The notes under the pieces are model-generated. The model saw only the letters and a list, made by a program, of their open reading frames with translations. It searched no databases and was not told where the DNA came from. From contig NW_020170382.1 of the NCBI RefSeq assembly GCF_000524195.1, positions 1,162,687 through 1,226,686 on the forward strand: a stretch of 64,000 nucleotides of DNA, written 5' to 3'. Origin of the DNA: Echinococcus granulosus (taxonomy: Eukaryota > Platyhelminthes > Cestoda > Cyclophyllidea > Taeniidae). Each line of letters opens with the position of its first letter. Within the stretch, counting starts at the first letter, position 1. A program made the translations under genes and the position numbers. Below, piece after piece: positions 31,423 through 45,612 of the stretch.

Positions 31423-32594
31423 ATTACATCACCTTCATTCCACCAACGCCTTTCTACATAACATTCATTTCAGACGATTTCCATACATCATTCTTCGCGG
31501 AATTACAGTGATAATTGATTGTTACGCTGCATTTAATGGGATTGAGACAAATTCTATTGGACTGAGTAGCTTCCCTTTGCAATGAGAAACTGCAACGGCA
31601 AAGTTTATTCAACTGATCTAATCACAACTATTACAGCACTGCAACAGGTGAATTCACACGCAACCTGTTCCTTTCTTTTAGATTTAAGTGCTTGGTGTGT
31701 CAAAGTCCTTTCGACGGATGCGCATCCATTGCCAACAGATTTTCTCTCAAAAAATTTGATTTCTTTTCCCCACTGCCTATCATCCTTTCAAGATTTTACA
31801 GTCAAGCGTGACCAGAATTTTGTATTTTGATTCTGTCAACTTGTCTAAGTTTTAGATTTTGTAGTTTATGGGATCCGTGCATGAGCTAGTTTATAGAAAA
31901 CACTTCATAAATTTTATTCTGACAAATGAGTTAAAAGCATGTGTGGGAACCTGCTTTATGTTCTGGGGGGATGTTGATAACCTCCGGTTAAAAATATGAC
32001 TGAGTTGGCAAATAATGTTAACATGACTTACCATCCTTATCTTAAATTTGCAGTTTCTTTCCCCAAACTGTACTCGTTTAGTAGTAATTGTGTTTTGGAG
32101 TAACGAAAAACGTAAGTGAATCAAGCAATCCCACAACGAAATTTGGGAGCCTCTCCCGGTACATCGTTGGCGCCACGTGCCTGGACATCTAATTAAACAC
32201 TGACAACAATAACACCTTGGAACAATGGGTATTTTTTACTTTATTTTACCGGAAATTTAATCCTGTCTTTAATTTTCCACTTGATTTTGTTTTTTGCTAT
32301 CATTTAGGGATTCTTTTTCTTCCAGCGACCAGTTTTGCAACCCCTGTCATCAGATGAAGAGATAACTGTTGTGATATAGCGCTCTTGCGAGGTTTCACCA
32401 GATTTATTTTTTTTTATTCTTATACAAATAAATACTAGGTGTGAAAGCCAAAAAATTAAGCCCTTTATCGCCAATTAATTTTTCACTCTATGGGTTTGCT
32501 GAAAAGAACAAAGGAAAGACCGTCTTCAATAATGAAAACATCAGAATTTTGTGGTGTAAATAAGGTGAAGTTTTAAAAGCAACTGAAAGATAAC
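31423..32594. other. Intergenic, nothing recognised
   Basis: AT-rich sequence between two element copies; only short chance ORFs. Confidence 0.6.
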
Positions 32595-32780
32595 GTAGTG
32601 TCCTAAGCCTTCCCTGAAACTGTAACAAGCCAAAGTGCTGTGAGGAAAATGTATTATAGGCGTATGGCAGGGATGGCAGGGTACTGACATGGCTCTGAGG
32701 CCACGTCGCAGGGCAGACATACAATCTACGCAGATTCAGAGACCCGTGTAGCTAAACAAAGCAACAAAGTAAGTAAAATG
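32595..32780 (-). mobile_element. Solo LTR of the TRIM-like family, degraded
   Basis: Shares the LTR core (AAAATGTATTAT, CTGACATGGCTCTGAGGCC, TAGCTAAACAAA) with the two-LTR copies, in minus-sense orientation. No partner LTR lies within 1.3 kb. Confidence 0.7.
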
Positions 32781-34134
32781 CTTTTCTGTTTAATAGCAAT
32801 TCCAAGAAAAGTACAGTAATTTTATATAGTAACTTTTGAGTCTGCAACGCACGGACTGACAATGGAGGGTACGCTTTACCTATCCTGATTGCTTTACAAC
32901 AACAAAAACCCAGATTGGATCGCACCAGCCTGGATAACTGAGCGATTTTAACATTTGTACCACCATGGGTAGCTAGTTAAAGCCAATGGTTTGGAGGAAC
33001 TTTTCGGAAAATAGATTCAAAAACTCCTTGAAAAAGTCAGCATAAATACAAAGGAAAATAATTAGATCTTATTCCAAATCGCAAGAAAACAATTTGGGGT
33101 TGCAAAGTCAAATTCTCTTCTCCAGCCTTTACTGCTTAAATATTGTTTTTTAAATTCAAAATTTATTAATTTCTGTGTCACGCTACTAAGCTGTCGAACA
33201 GAATCCCTGTTAGAAATGGTGTTTATTATCACATTAATCAAACTAAAACCAGCTAGTTAACTACCCAACCTGATAAGGCTGTACCCCATGCCTGCTACGT
33301 TTGGCCGGTAGTACACATAATACCTTATCAGAGGCGAAATGACGTCCGGATGAAAACGATACATGGTTATGCCTAGTCGACAAGAGCCTCCTGAAGACGG
33401 GTGAATGAATAATGCACGTGATCTGCGGAATAATCACATGCTAACAATGGCAGGTTTCCAATGGGAGTTGGAGGGACGGAGCTGCGCCTTTTTGTCGTAC
33501 TCGGAACCCGGACATGACTCATCGGCCCTACAGCCCTTATGGCTACCAGGCTGAAAAATCATTTTATCCAACAGCTTCAAAAGATCTGCCCTCGAAAAGG
33601 AAGTGCAATCCTTACACGTCACTGAGTAGAAAATTTTTAACAACGCAGAATATTCTTACATTAACGTGTTAAGAGATATGCTCTGCTCAGTCCTTAAAAC
33701 TTTTGCCCTTTTTACCTATCCCTTCTGTCGGTCACAAGGAGTACCAACTCTTTTGAAAATGATGCTTTGAAAGATTACTTTGTAACTATCTAAAGAGAAA
33801 AGTTGATGTTAGATACGCAGTGGAAAATCCGCTAAGTAAATGAGGGCGAATTTATGCAGGTAGTAGACGATGTATAAATATTTTATTGAAAATATCTGCC
33901 AAATAAAGAATTATTTTCCAAAAACTTTTAAAATTGTATTATGGAAGTAGAATGAGTTCCTTTAATTAAAATTCACAAATTATATGAAATTATGCTACGA
34001 CCAATCAAGTGAGCGATTTGCCAACTGGTTGAACTATTACTCCGTCCATACAAAACAGTAATTTTTAATTATTATGATAGAAGAGTTTAATATAAGTAGA
34101 TATTTAAGAAAATCAAATGTTTTTTTCACTGGGT
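32781..34134. other. Intergenic, nothing recognised
   Basis: No exon chain, RNA gene or clear repeat was seen. A less AT-rich patch at 33280-33600 is unexplained. Confidence 0.5.
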
Positions 34135-35210
34135 GCACGGTTTAATACGTCATATGCATTAACGGCTTAAGGAAGGGCCGAGGGGCTACTGGCATGGCCT
34201 CCAGGCGATACCGCTTAGCAAAAGTACAAAACTGGGGCCTCAAGTGCCAGTGAAGTTAAAGGAAAGATTTAACAAATAAAAAAATAATTGAAGCACTACA
34301 CATACTCCCTCCTCTTCCTTTTGAGCGTTGTCCCCGGCGCTCCTCTTGGTCAACCTCCTGCGACTACCATTACAACGCAGTCACTGCTGCAAGGAAACAT
34401 CTACGGACCAATCAACCGTGCCAGCTATCAAATTCGTTTGCAAGTGAGATGGTATATGACCGTAACTTCTCTGTTTTATATTAGTATTTCCATGGGATCT
34501 AAAGTTTTGCCCTGTGTGGTAAACATATTAAAGAAGGGAAGTGCTGACCATTACGTACGTCCATCGATAGGCATTGGTACACTGCAGTGGAAGAAGTCAT
34601 TCAATGTAGGACGGTAAGTAAAACAGTTTTGTGAGGGTGCGTTTTTGAGTCTCTTCCTACCTTTCACTTTGTAATCCACTTTGCCCAGCCACATCTACCT
34701 GCGTTCTAGCCAGCTAGTGGGGAGGTGGAGGAGCTATCGAGTTTCACTTTATGTAAGTATGCAGACAGCTCAGTAGAGAACATTTAGGATGGTTCACGGC
34801 TGAAGTGTTTTCAGTTGTTGATAGCATTCCTACAGAATACGGAAGTGAGGTTGTTGCCAAAGGTAGACGTCACTTCAACCCTTTTGTTAGAGACCACCAC
34901 GGATTCTCCCATCGCGACATATGCCCTTCTTCGGTCACTTTAAGGTTCAGCATTTAGGGATGAAAATCAGGGCAAAAACATTTTGAAATTGGATTTGCTT
35001 TCCCTTGCCACCGATGTAGCTCCCCGAGTTATTCTTGAAGACGAAGGAAGCCATAATACTTGAACAGAATATGTATTAATGAGGTACAAAAGACTTGAGG
35101 GGCTACTGGGATGTCCCAGAGGTCATGCTGCCCAGTGGAAGTAAAAAAGCAGGGGTTTAAGCGCTGGCAAAGTCAAAACAAAGAGTTGAACAAATAACCA
35201 AGGTATTAAA
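34135..35210 (-). mobile_element. TRIM-like LTR miniature, two-LTR copy B
   Basis: The 5' LTR in element sense is 35210-35015; the 3' LTR is 34300 to about 34135, missing its end. The internal region carries landmarks shared with the other copies: CCATTACAACGC, AATCAACCGTGCCAG, and AGCCAGCTAGTGGGGAGGTGGAGGAGCTATCGAG at about 34710. The primer-binding site adjoining the 5' LTR reads CGGTGGCAAGGG (complement of 35013-35002). A 109-codon plus-strand frame at 34288-34617 overlaps the element and is not shared by other copies. Confidence 0.87.
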
Positions 35211-38200
35211 AGGGACTAACAACTCAAAAATTACTTTAAGCTAGATGTGGCGCATTCTTAGATTACAAACAGAAAAGAAACACTTTTCACACACGTGACG
35301 TCGAACGTGTCAACTGATTTGTGGAATACACAAATTTTTTCATTACACTACTGTGAATTTTTTTACTTTTAGCTTCTTATTGTGGACTAATTGACAGTGT
35401 ATTCATAAAATAATTCTAAAAAGATTTAATGTTGTTCATTTTTCAATATCGGATTATTGTAAAACATTGATTGGTGATACAGTGGAGATTGACCTTTGCG
35501 TCAGAAGTTTATTTTGCGATTATTTAAAGCAAAAAGGGAATCACTATTAAGTATTGACTTGGTGTGATACCATGGGACGCTTAATGGTTGGACTATGCGC
35601 TTCCAAGCAAATTAATGATGCATAAAGTCCGCTTTTATGAACAACAATTTTTCGCTTAGCTGTGCTACAAATATTAAAAAGGTGCACTAGCCTCTTCAAA
35701 GTAAAATCCTTTAAACAGGAACACCTTCATCATATCACAGGTAAAATTAAGCCTCCAATCAGATAAATTTGTAAAAAATAATCTGACACTTTAGATGCAA
35801 ATGATGACCACTACTGCTGCAAATTCAAATACTTGCACCCACTACAGCTTTGGTCCACTTCTGGCGATTTCCTGTTCGTTATTTGGCGGCTTAACTAAAA
35901 AGGGAAGCGCGAGCTCCCTGCAACAACTCCGGCTTAGGATTTAGGAAATTTTAAAAATATGCAAAATTCTTCCACTTCAAATTGACTGGATCCTTTCATG
36001 TGAGTTTTAGCCTCACCATAATGTAATCGAATACGCTAGTAAGCTTGGTATTCAAAAGTATGCAATCACTAAATGGTTATTCAAATATTTTGCTCATTGA
36101 GCTAATAGCTATAACAATTCAACACCTTTTATCAACAAGTGAAACTTGTAAAATCTTGCTGCCTCATTAGCTTCTTTTTCCTTTCCTACTATCTACTGCC
36201 CATTTTGCATGTAAAGGCCTGATACCAAGAAAAGGTGATTTTAATTGGAGGAGAAAAGATTATGAGAATGCGGTAAAAGGGGAAATAGCTTTCCCATCTC
36301 AAAGGATTCATCTTTTTACGAATGCGATTTTATGTATGAGATATTGCATTGCCTTGTGATTGCAAGAATAGGACCTTCTACTGTATCACCAGCCCTGATT
36401 GGTTCTAAAAAATCCTTATACATTCTCAAGTTGTGGCAAACACAATAATTTGGCCCCAAGCAAGTGAGCACTTCCTAATGAATAGGTCAGTCTGGAAATG
36501 AGCCAAAATGTGCTTTGAAAGCGGAAAGTGGATATAATCAAGAACGCGCCAGTCTGCTTATTGTTACAATACAAAAATCGCGCCTTATCACGGATTAGTT
36601 AAACAGCAAACGATCTACACTTTACAGCACTTCTTTCCTGTTACAGGAAGGAAGTGAAGGCCAACAAATTAATAGTGTCTTAATCTGCTGTCTGTCATTA
36701 CTAAATGCACGACTTCTGCCATCCACTGGGTCAGTAGCTTCCACCACGACTTCCCCTCTCAGCTGATGTAGGTATCAAGGGGCTATAGCATCACCCACAT
36801 TAAACATGACTGTGAATTGTTCATTACACTTCAATCTCGCCTTCTAATGAAAAAAAGCTACACTCAATTTTTCTCATTTTCATTAAGAATGCAGAAAATT
36901 TCCACCTGTGATGCATTTTTATGTGATTTACCATCAGGGTCAACCTTTATTTCAGTCTAGCAGTACTGTTAACTACCGCACCTCATTTAAATGTTATATT
37001 AAATTATGAGAAGATTCTGAGACTTCTAAACGGGGTTTCTATCCACAAAGTAGTCAAGCCACATAAGATTCAGCCAAAATTGTATGAGGGTCAACAATGG
37101 CAGGACAAAAAGTCACCTCACCGTTGGTCTGACGCATAGTTGCATTTTGTAATGCACTGCCGTGGGATGTGTACAGAACCGTACGATACTTTCTGGTCAC
37201 CAGAAAATTAAAGAGAGTAAGATCAGGATTGTAAAATAACTGCACAAATTTAAGCAAATTTCCTTTTTCATATCCTTATTATATTAAGAACGAAATTATG
37301 CCATTAAGCGAAAGCGTTGTGTAGGCGTAACCTGGGCTACTGTTAAAATCCATTTAGCAATTTAAAAGATCCTCCTTTAGGCAGTGCTCTACTGTAGGGA
37401 AGCTATTTAAACAAATCTAGATAAGTGTCAATCCTACCTGTAGAGTATTGCATAAGAAATACAAAAGTCTCTTCTTGTGTACGGATGAGGGAAATTCCCG
37501 TTAAAGCTGGGCCAGAAAATATTAAATTCGTGAAAGAAAAGAACTTTAATCTGGCAAGCGGCAACAACATCATCCATTAATCACCCATTAATTTGGCGAT
37601 AAAGTATATACTTGAATTTTAACTAATGAGTAACTTACTGACTATATTTAAATTACTCCAGCAAGGAAGATTTCAAACTTTCAAAACATACATTTTTTTA
37701 AAATTATGCTAAATAATCGCGCTTTCGGTGACAAAGCTACTCGAAGTTAAAAAAGCTCAACTGTTACTGGCGCGGGTTCAGTAAAACAACGCAGAACGTC
37801 GATAAAACCTCAGATTAGTCTTGTGCCACCAAACCCGCCTACCAGATGCCGTTTCGCAGGCAAGTATGGCGAGGTAAGGAAAAGCATACGATTCCTAAAA
37901 AGGGGCATTGCCTACTGCCTAAGTTCTAAATCGAGTTGGGTTCGTCACTTTTAATGCATACGAGGGAAGGCCCAAGATTACTATGTAAAATAAGAGGTGG
38001 TTTATCACTCAGTATTAGCGATAGAAAAAGCATTTTGCCGGATAAGGAGTGATAATTTGTCTCCAAATTATAATTATTATTGTAAGTGGGAATTGGTAAT
38101 CTATAGGAATGCGGTTAATCATCAGCAAGCCTAATTGGATCGAGTTTGCATGTAAACCTTCCAACCGCCCAAGGCTAATGTTAACCGAGCCAAGGTATTC

Positions 38201-39310
38201 GAAGTAATTTTACCGATATGTTGGACATTATTTTTAATAAAACATACGATTTTAAATTGTGTAATCATCGTAGTTGGGCCAAACAGGTAAAAGAGACAAA
38301 ACACTGGAGGCAACCTACGCAGGTCAGTTTCTGTACTGGAATTTCAGAATTTTAAAGTCCGGTTTGGTCTCGGTGGTCTCATCACGTAATTACTGCCTGT
38401 AAATCCGGGCCTACATTTTGGATACACTTGTTTAATTACTAGTGGTTCCTACCACAAAAAATAGGTGAACGTAGGGCTGCGAAATCCGCGTTTCTTCTGG
38501 TCGGAGTTGCAAGGAGAGTAACAAGTTTAGCTGACCATTTCTTTGGAATAAGCGAACCTTTTTGTCGCATGCTTCTTGCTGTAGACATTTTTTTTCCATT
38601 CATAAAGGCATGAATTATAAAATGGATGATTGAAACTTATGTGACAGTGTATTCCTCTGTAATTTTCTTCCAGTCTCCCTGTACTCAATCACAAAAAGAA
38701 CGAAAAAGGGGTGATTTCTTTAGCGTAACATAAAAGAAAAGGCATATTTTCAAACCCTCTACAAACACATACGTACATGCACAGTGCCCACTTAATTTGC
38801 ACACACGCAAAACAGCCTGAGTCACAAACACAAGCAGGCATACTGGAGAGGCGGTCTGGCGGACAGTGCGGCAGGGCTGCCACAGGATTCATGTAATTAA
38901 ATGGCCTTTTAGCAGTCTATGATATGGACGGGTTTTAAGCAGTACGCATTAGCTCTTGTCGGCGAAAATTCCTGTTCACAGTTGATATTTAAATGTCTGG
39001 TTTTGGGGAGACTTACATTAATAGTACAAAGAAGAAGTCACCTTAACTTTGATCGGAGGTACTATTTGGCACAGCGAGTTCGCGAACTGCTTTGGCGAAA
39101 GATATGCGCTATTTTATAACTCAGTATCAAACTACATCGTGAGTTTTAATAGGCAAAGTAGGTTTCCTTCATGTAAGTGTTAGAGTAATTTGTATATTAG
39201 ATCACAACATTGATTACACAAAAAGTCCACTTGCCTGACAAACCTTATTTGAAGACGAAGCAAAGCAGTACGGCTACGATGTTGCAATTCAGATGAATAC
39301 GCACTAGATC
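35211..39310. other. Intergenic, nothing recognised
   Basis: Four kilobases of AT-rich sequence with no supported gene. ORFs are under 70 codons and lack homology I can recognise. No LTR-family copy was identified. Confidence 0.5.
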
Positions 39311-39505
39311 GTAATATGTAGGTTGTTTGTTCAACTCTCGGTTTTGGTGAAGGGGCCACTTAAGGGCTCCCCCATTCTTCAACCTACAGGCGGCCTGGCC
39401 TTCGGTCTGTGCCAGTAGCCCCAATCCCTTCTATATGTTGATAATACATATACTGCCCGAGTATTATATCACCTTTCGCCTTCAGAAAAGACTGGAGGCA
39501 CTATA
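39311..39505 (+). mobile_element. Solo LTR of the TRIM-like family with a possible target duplication
   Basis: It reads GTAATATGTAGGTTGTTTGTTCAACTCTCGGTTTTGG at the start, then the diagnostic GGCGGCCTGGCCTTCGG and GCCAGTAGCCCCAATCCCTTC, and ends GGAGGCACTATA. The flanks AGATC (39306-39310) and AGATG (39506-39510) match at four of five bases, as expected for a retroviral-type integration duplication. Confidence 0.85.
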
Positions 39506-40977
39506 AGATGATTTATACAAAGTACACAAACCGTGCTGCTTGAATCAAAAAGCGAAGAAAATAAGCACTACATTTTTTGTAATACACCTCGATCTACTCT
39601 CATGCTTCATATCAGTAAACTCATTTCCAGATTTTGAAACCATATTTAATAATTGATAAAAGGAGATTAGTTGCAGTAATGCTTAACTCAAAAAGGCCAA
39701 AACCGCTATCAATTGTAAATAGTTTTGAACAATTTTATTGACGCCAAGGCCGTATTAACCATATTTTTAATGGAAGAGCTACTGGCATGATGAGTTTAGG
39801 GTGAAAGAGGTAAAAAGTGAACAGCCAACACAGTGGTCACTCCAACACATGATACAGTCACTCAACTGCCTAGTTATCGCAGGATATTTAACAAGATGGC
39901 TTAAATCCACACGCACCAAGTAAGGTGACACAATCCAGGCCTGTCGCTCTCAATGCGCAAGGTCGTCAATGACTTCAGAGAAGCGTAGCTGTACTATGGG
40001 CACTCCAGGTGAGGATTCTGTTTAAAAAATCATAGCCCCTAATATTGGGGCTTCATGAATGAATGAAAAAGGTCTTTATTATTTAATTTTGTTAAATGTG
40101 GTGAAATTTTGCCCAGTTCATAAGTTGATGACAATATAAAAGTGATGTTGCCACTCCTCTGTTTCACCACCTTCCAGAAATGTCCCTCTCCATCTTATAT
40201 AACTTTTTTGGTCTCAAGATAAAGTAAACATTTCGTTTTATAAAGATAATTATAAAGTTGGTAAGGAAACATTTTGATTAATATAAACTGCTACAAACCA
40301 TAACTGCTTCATTTCAGCAAGTCCATAAAACTAGAGGAATTACATGTCTTTTCTGCATTTTGGAGTGTGGACCTAGGCTGTGGTTTTAAGATTTTAACCA
40401 TAGAAAAAAGAGTAAGCATTCATTTATAACTTTTCATCCAAGTCAAATGTATACTACCACGCTTTGTACTTCCTAGTGTGCTAAAGCAATAAAACTATTT
40501 GACTCAAGCGTGGTCAAATTCATACTTGAAATGAATTATTTAATTCGGTTGAGGTACATCTGCATTCAATCTGGCAAGGCAGTTAAGCAAATACCTGGAC
40601 ACCTTACCTACGTGAGATGGGAAAAATTTTTGCCATTTTAATAGTCAAAGCTAAGTTCATTGCGTCGTTCGAACCGACGTTTTGATGCTACGAAAGCTGA
40701 TTTCTTTCATGGATCTTACTTTTTACAAGGTTCTCAAGGGCAAGCATAGGAGCAAACGTTATCCAAAATTAATAAATAAAAGTTATTTGTGGAACTTTTG
40801 ACTGCACTGGACTTTGATAGGGTATAGATTCATCACGTGTATTCGGTAATTAATAGTAATTACTAATCATTTGATTGGAAGGTAATAGAACTATTAGCCA
40901 CTCCTGCTTCAAACAAGGAATAAAGCTGAAAATTTTACATTGATTAAGTGAAAGTGTCATAGGTCCTTTCATTGCAT
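39506..40977. other. Intergenic, nothing recognised
   Basis: No exon, RNA gene or family repeat identified. Confidence 0.5.
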
Positions 40978-41165
40978 TGCAGCATTCATAGGCTCCATTA
41001 AAGCCTAAAAAAGGCGTGTTGCTTGGGCAGAGTGGGTATTGCCGACATAGAGAAGGGGTGGAGGGCTACTAGCATAGCCCGGAGGCCATCCCATTCAGAG
41101 GAAGTACAATCGCGGAGCTTTAGGTGCCTACGAAACCAAAACAGGCCGACAGAGGTAGTTACTAG
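40978..41165 (-). mobile_element. Solo LTR of the TRIM-like family
   Basis: Contains TTGGGCAGAGTGGGTATTGCCGACATAGAGAAGG, GGGCTACTAGCATAGCCCGGAGGCC and GAAACCAAAAC, the LTR core in minus-sense orientation. There is no second LTR within 2 kb. Confidence 0.83.
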
Positions 41166-43344
41166 ATTGTATTTGTAAATATATTCTTCAAAATCAGGTA
41201 TCTTTATTCAAAGGAATTACAAATATCCTCCTTGGCAGCGCTTTTGCGAGCCTTTACTTTTCATTTTTCAAAGACTCAAAGTATTACAATCGTCCCATTT
41301 CCTTTAACCTCCTTAGATTTTCTTTTGATTGTGATCTAAATGAATCAGACGATAACTTTAGGCTTCCATGTTTGGAACCTTTAATTACGCTGGAATTGAT
41401 CCGGTATTGGTGAAACCTGCGCCTAAGTTCACACAGCTGACCTAAAAGAGTGATGTCTCCCAAATGGTCACCGAAGAACCGAACATCTAATTACTTGGTT
41501 GTAATAAAAGCGCTAAGGCCGATATTGCAGAACGGGGGATGCACCAATGTAGATTACCAGGAAACCACTCTGCTCAAGTGGCTAGACGGCTTCGTCTTAC
41601 TTGCCGATGTTGACAACCCCTTCTGCGAGATTGGCTTAATTTTGTTTTCTTCAGCTTATCTGTTAAACTTTTAGAAATATACGTCCTTGAATTTGTTTAC
41701 ATTAATTATTAACTGCTACCTTTTGTAACTAATGGCAGAGGCCCCTTATTTGTTTAAGTCTTTTATTTGGCATTTAATGCCACAGAGTATGTGAGAAGCG
41801 TAATAGCATAGCCATAGACCTTGAATGGGCTGTTGAATAAATAGGACAAAATTAACACAGATTTCATTGTTTGAAGGAACAAACGGCTATCTATTCACTT
41901 TGCACCCCGTTTAAATGCAATTCTAGTTTAACAGCCTGCCACCTCTTCTTCACAATCAAACTGTTATACCGTTTGGATCCATTTGACATTTTGAGCTTTG
42001 GGCGGTGAACTCGGGTGCTACACTAAGATGCGGTCGAATTGCAGCACGTGTTTTGCGTTCTTTGACCTTGTTAAAGCCTTTTTAAGCAGACAACAGAATT
42101 TTTTGTCCAATTGACACTGATTAATTGTTGTACAATACCTCAATGGCGATCAAATTAGCAACGGCTATGCTACGATAACATTCCATAGTTTATTTCCAAA
42201 AATGAAGATCTTTAAAAGGCCAAATTTATGGAGTTATTTAAGAGGAATGTTTTCAATGCCTTATAAACGTGACGGCAAATCAAAGTTGTCACCAAAAACC
42301 ACTTTCATCAAGTTTATACTCCACAGAACTATCTGCTGATAATGGGCAAGTGTTTGCATTAATAGTGCATGGCTCTTACAACTAAATACGTAAATTGCCA
42401 TTTCAAGTCATCGATACAACCTCAACCCGTGTAGCGGAAAACCTCCTTTTCCCAGCAAATCCATTAGCTGGGGACTAGCAGCGGGAGCAGAAACCTTTCC
42501 TGTCTTTCTTGCAGATTCGACAAATCGTGAAAAGCACATGCCATGGAGCTAAAAGTGAGCCGCTTGCAATCCATTTGATTTAACTAATAATTACCACAAG
42601 ACCAGCTTTTGAAATAGCACAGTTATGCTTTATTAGAAATATAAGACTGTGGGTTGTCAGTTGTATTGCAGATTATTTAAGCATTCGTCTGCTGAAGCCG
42701 CTAACAAAATTAAGGAAGCGTGTCGTTAACTGAGATGTCAGTCATACCCTTTCAGCTCTGCGGGAGTAGGCAGAGCCTGACCCAAAATTTACACAATTAA
42801 ATCGTCGTTTCCATACACACTCACGCAAACATAACCGAGAACAGTAATATGATTTCTTTCCTGTACCATACTTTTCTGCACATCAGTCCTCCATTTCCGT
42901 TCTACAGCTGAGGAAATGCATTAAAATTAGAGCCTGAAGATGAGGGATTTTGCCAGTAAAACTACAACAAGAGTAATTTGTAGAAATCAGGTATTTTAAA
43001 TAATACTTGGAATTGAGCAGTCTTTGAATGACCATCCATTGAGCACTGGCGTTTGCGCATCTGCGAAAACATCATTAATGGCATTGCAAAAAGCGTGATA
43101 TGAGTTTTATGCAAATTTAGCATCTTTTGAACTTTGGCCGACGTAATATTGTATTCTTTTACCGAGACATAAGAAGGTCACCGCCACTACGAGTAATCTT
43201 TCCACTCCTCTTTGGAGTATTTGTGTTGGATTGGTAGTTAATATAATGTCTTTTACAAGTGTGTAGTCTTGACTGGTTGATTGTGATTTTTGCTCCAGTT
43301 TTGAAACCAAGTGAGGTGGCCGATTGCGGTACACAGCATGATCA
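41166..43344. other. Intergenic, nothing recognised
   Basis: AT-rich sequence without supported features. The 74-codon frame at 41450-41674 has no recognisable domain. Confidence 0.5.
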
Positions 43345-43536
43345 TTGAGGAGTATTCCAAAACTTTTCTGAATACGAAAGAAAGTATAATACTCAAAAAG
43401 AAGATGTATTGCCGACATAAAGAAGGACTGGGGGCTATTGCCATGGTCCAGAGACCATGTTACCCTGTTAAAATACGGTTGAGGGCCTTTAAGTGCCCCT
43501 TCACCAAAACTGAGAGTTAAACAAACAAAGCATTGC
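43345..43536 (-). mobile_element. Solo LTR of the TRIM-like family
   Basis: Carries GATGTATTGCCGACATAAAGAAGG, GGGGGCTATTGCCATGGTCC and CACCAAAACTGAGAGTTAAACAAACAAAG, the core and terminal parts of the LTR in minus-sense orientation. It is one of the better preserved copies. Confidence 0.87.
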
Positions 43537-45612
43537 TATTAAAGCCATTGGTTAGGCAATGTTGAAGGCTCGAAGAGGCCGCTTCAGATTTAAAAAATAT
43601 AATAAATCCCCAAGAACTTTCAGTCCTTATCTTCTATCTATAAAAGTAGTAAATATTTTAAAGAACATCGGAGCTGTTTGTTATTCATTGCATGCATTTT
43701 TGCTATTTTTAAGCTGTGAAAATACTGCTTGCATCACTCTGCCATGTGACGTGAATTGCAATGCTGGGTATCTTAAAACGTTTTAATGATACATGGTCAC
43801 AGAAAAGTGTGGATGTGCTTTTTAAATAAGGCTCTAATTAGTTTCATTTCACCCTTCTATGTTTGACCTCCCCAATATGGCTTCAAAATTCGCTGTGTAT
43901 TTGGAACAATTATCCACTTTTGTATTTTGCTTTGGAATTCTTAAGGACAGATAGAGTAACCATCAAAAGGGACGCATAGCTATGAAATAGTTGCAGCTTC
44001 TCCGCGCCTTTAAATAATCATTTCCTGTTTGATGTTCCCTCTGCTTGCAGAGATTAATTCTTCGCATTACCTACCTCTGGCTATGGAATCTAAACGAACC
44101 CCACTGTTCTCAATCATGGATTTTCGAAAATTATGATGTATTTATTTGAATCACAAGTATACTAATGTTCGGCGTTTTGGCTGAGCCTCCATTTCAGTAC
44201 TTTTACTTCAATTTTCCTACCGCGGCAAACTCCAATGGCTGTATATATTTCATAAAAATGGGTTCTCACAGACTTTTGTGGGGGTAGCACTCCGTATCCC
44301 AGACATTGCAGTCACCCGACAACACCAATATATCATAGCAAATGGCTTAACATTGCTTTCATTCACTTTTCTAGCAAGGAAATCACCCGCATTCTTGAAG
44401 CGCTTTTGCTACTAAGCTAAGCGCTGCAAGCATTCCTTCCACTCTACTGAGCCCACTTCGTTGTAAAAGCGACTATTTCGCCTTTTTAACCACTTTACAG
44501 GTGGCTTAATTCTCACCATACCCTTTTTGCTTGGTGATTACCTCACCGCTGTGAAACGTCCAAGCATCATCCGGAGGAGTGGACGGTACACACATACACA
44601 CACAATAAAACACCCATTTCACTCTCATTTGCACTCACCACAGGGCAATTAAAAACTCGGCGTGACCAGGCTTGGAGTGGGTTGGAGCGGGCGGGTTATG
44701 GCACCAGCACCAGTCTTATGGGTACGCATACGGCCAGATGAGTCATGAGCCGCTTTACCTATCTCCTCCTCCGATTGCGCGTGCGTTTTCGGCTATTTCA
44801 TCGTGAGAAAGTAGGACACAGCAATCCAATTCTGTAGTCTCCTATGATTTGACCCAATATTAGTGTTGCTGCTGCTAGTAAAAATTGATGTACTTGAGGG
44901 GAGATTCTCGTTGGCTACGGTTAGACCAGATCCGCGGATTTATTCTTAATTTATTAGAGAATTTTTGACGAATTTAAGCCTTAGATTCTACAAACTGAAA
45001 GTGTTTTTCATCTTACAAAAGTCGTGTTGAAAATAGTGGAACCTTTTGTCTGCCAGAGCTAACCCCTGCTCCAAGCAAACAGCTATGGATTATTAATAAT
45101 GGTGACTTGACGCGTTCTTTCGTTTAGTGCTACAAAAGTCGTAGTAAAAAATATGACATTTCCGTAAATGACAGTCGGTCGTAGACGGTAGAGGCAGCGG
45201 ACACATTGGTGAACCACGCTCCACTACTTTGATTTGTGTTAATAGTGACATAGCCCTGTAGACAGTACTCTTCCCGGTACTAGGCAATTCCTGTGTGTGT
45301 ACTGACACCCAAGGTATTCTTTGAGACAGTCGCGCCTATACCTAAAATTCCTTTTGCCTAGACTAGTATATATATAATTCGTTAATTAATTTTTAGGCGC
45401 GTCTGAGTAACGTTTAAGTACATTTTTTCTTTTATAGAAAGTTGTCATTGTAAAAATAATCTTAGCCAAATTTGCAAGGTAACCACAAGTAGGCGTTAAA
45501 CCGGGGATTATTCTGTCAATTGGTGCTGTATTTAAGCAAAAAGTGTTCCATTCATATTAAAAAGTCCTTAAAAGCTGTACAAATCTTTCAAATAGTTTCT
45601 ATTGAATTCCGT
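43537..45612. other. Intergenic, nothing recognised
   Basis: No gene supported. A short imperfect CA repeat lies at 44586-44613. The stretch 44640-44830 is less AT-rich than its surroundings without a clear reading frame. Confidence 0.5.

Noticed and set aside
34288..34617. 109-codon plus-strand ORF with a hydrophobic N-terminus resembling a signal peptide
   Set aside because: It lies inside TRIM-like copy B on the antisense strand, and the frame is not kept in the other copies.
40661..40681. GTTCGAAC-type motif resembling a tRNA B box
   Set aside because: No A box or cloverleaf at the required distance; it is simply a short palindrome.
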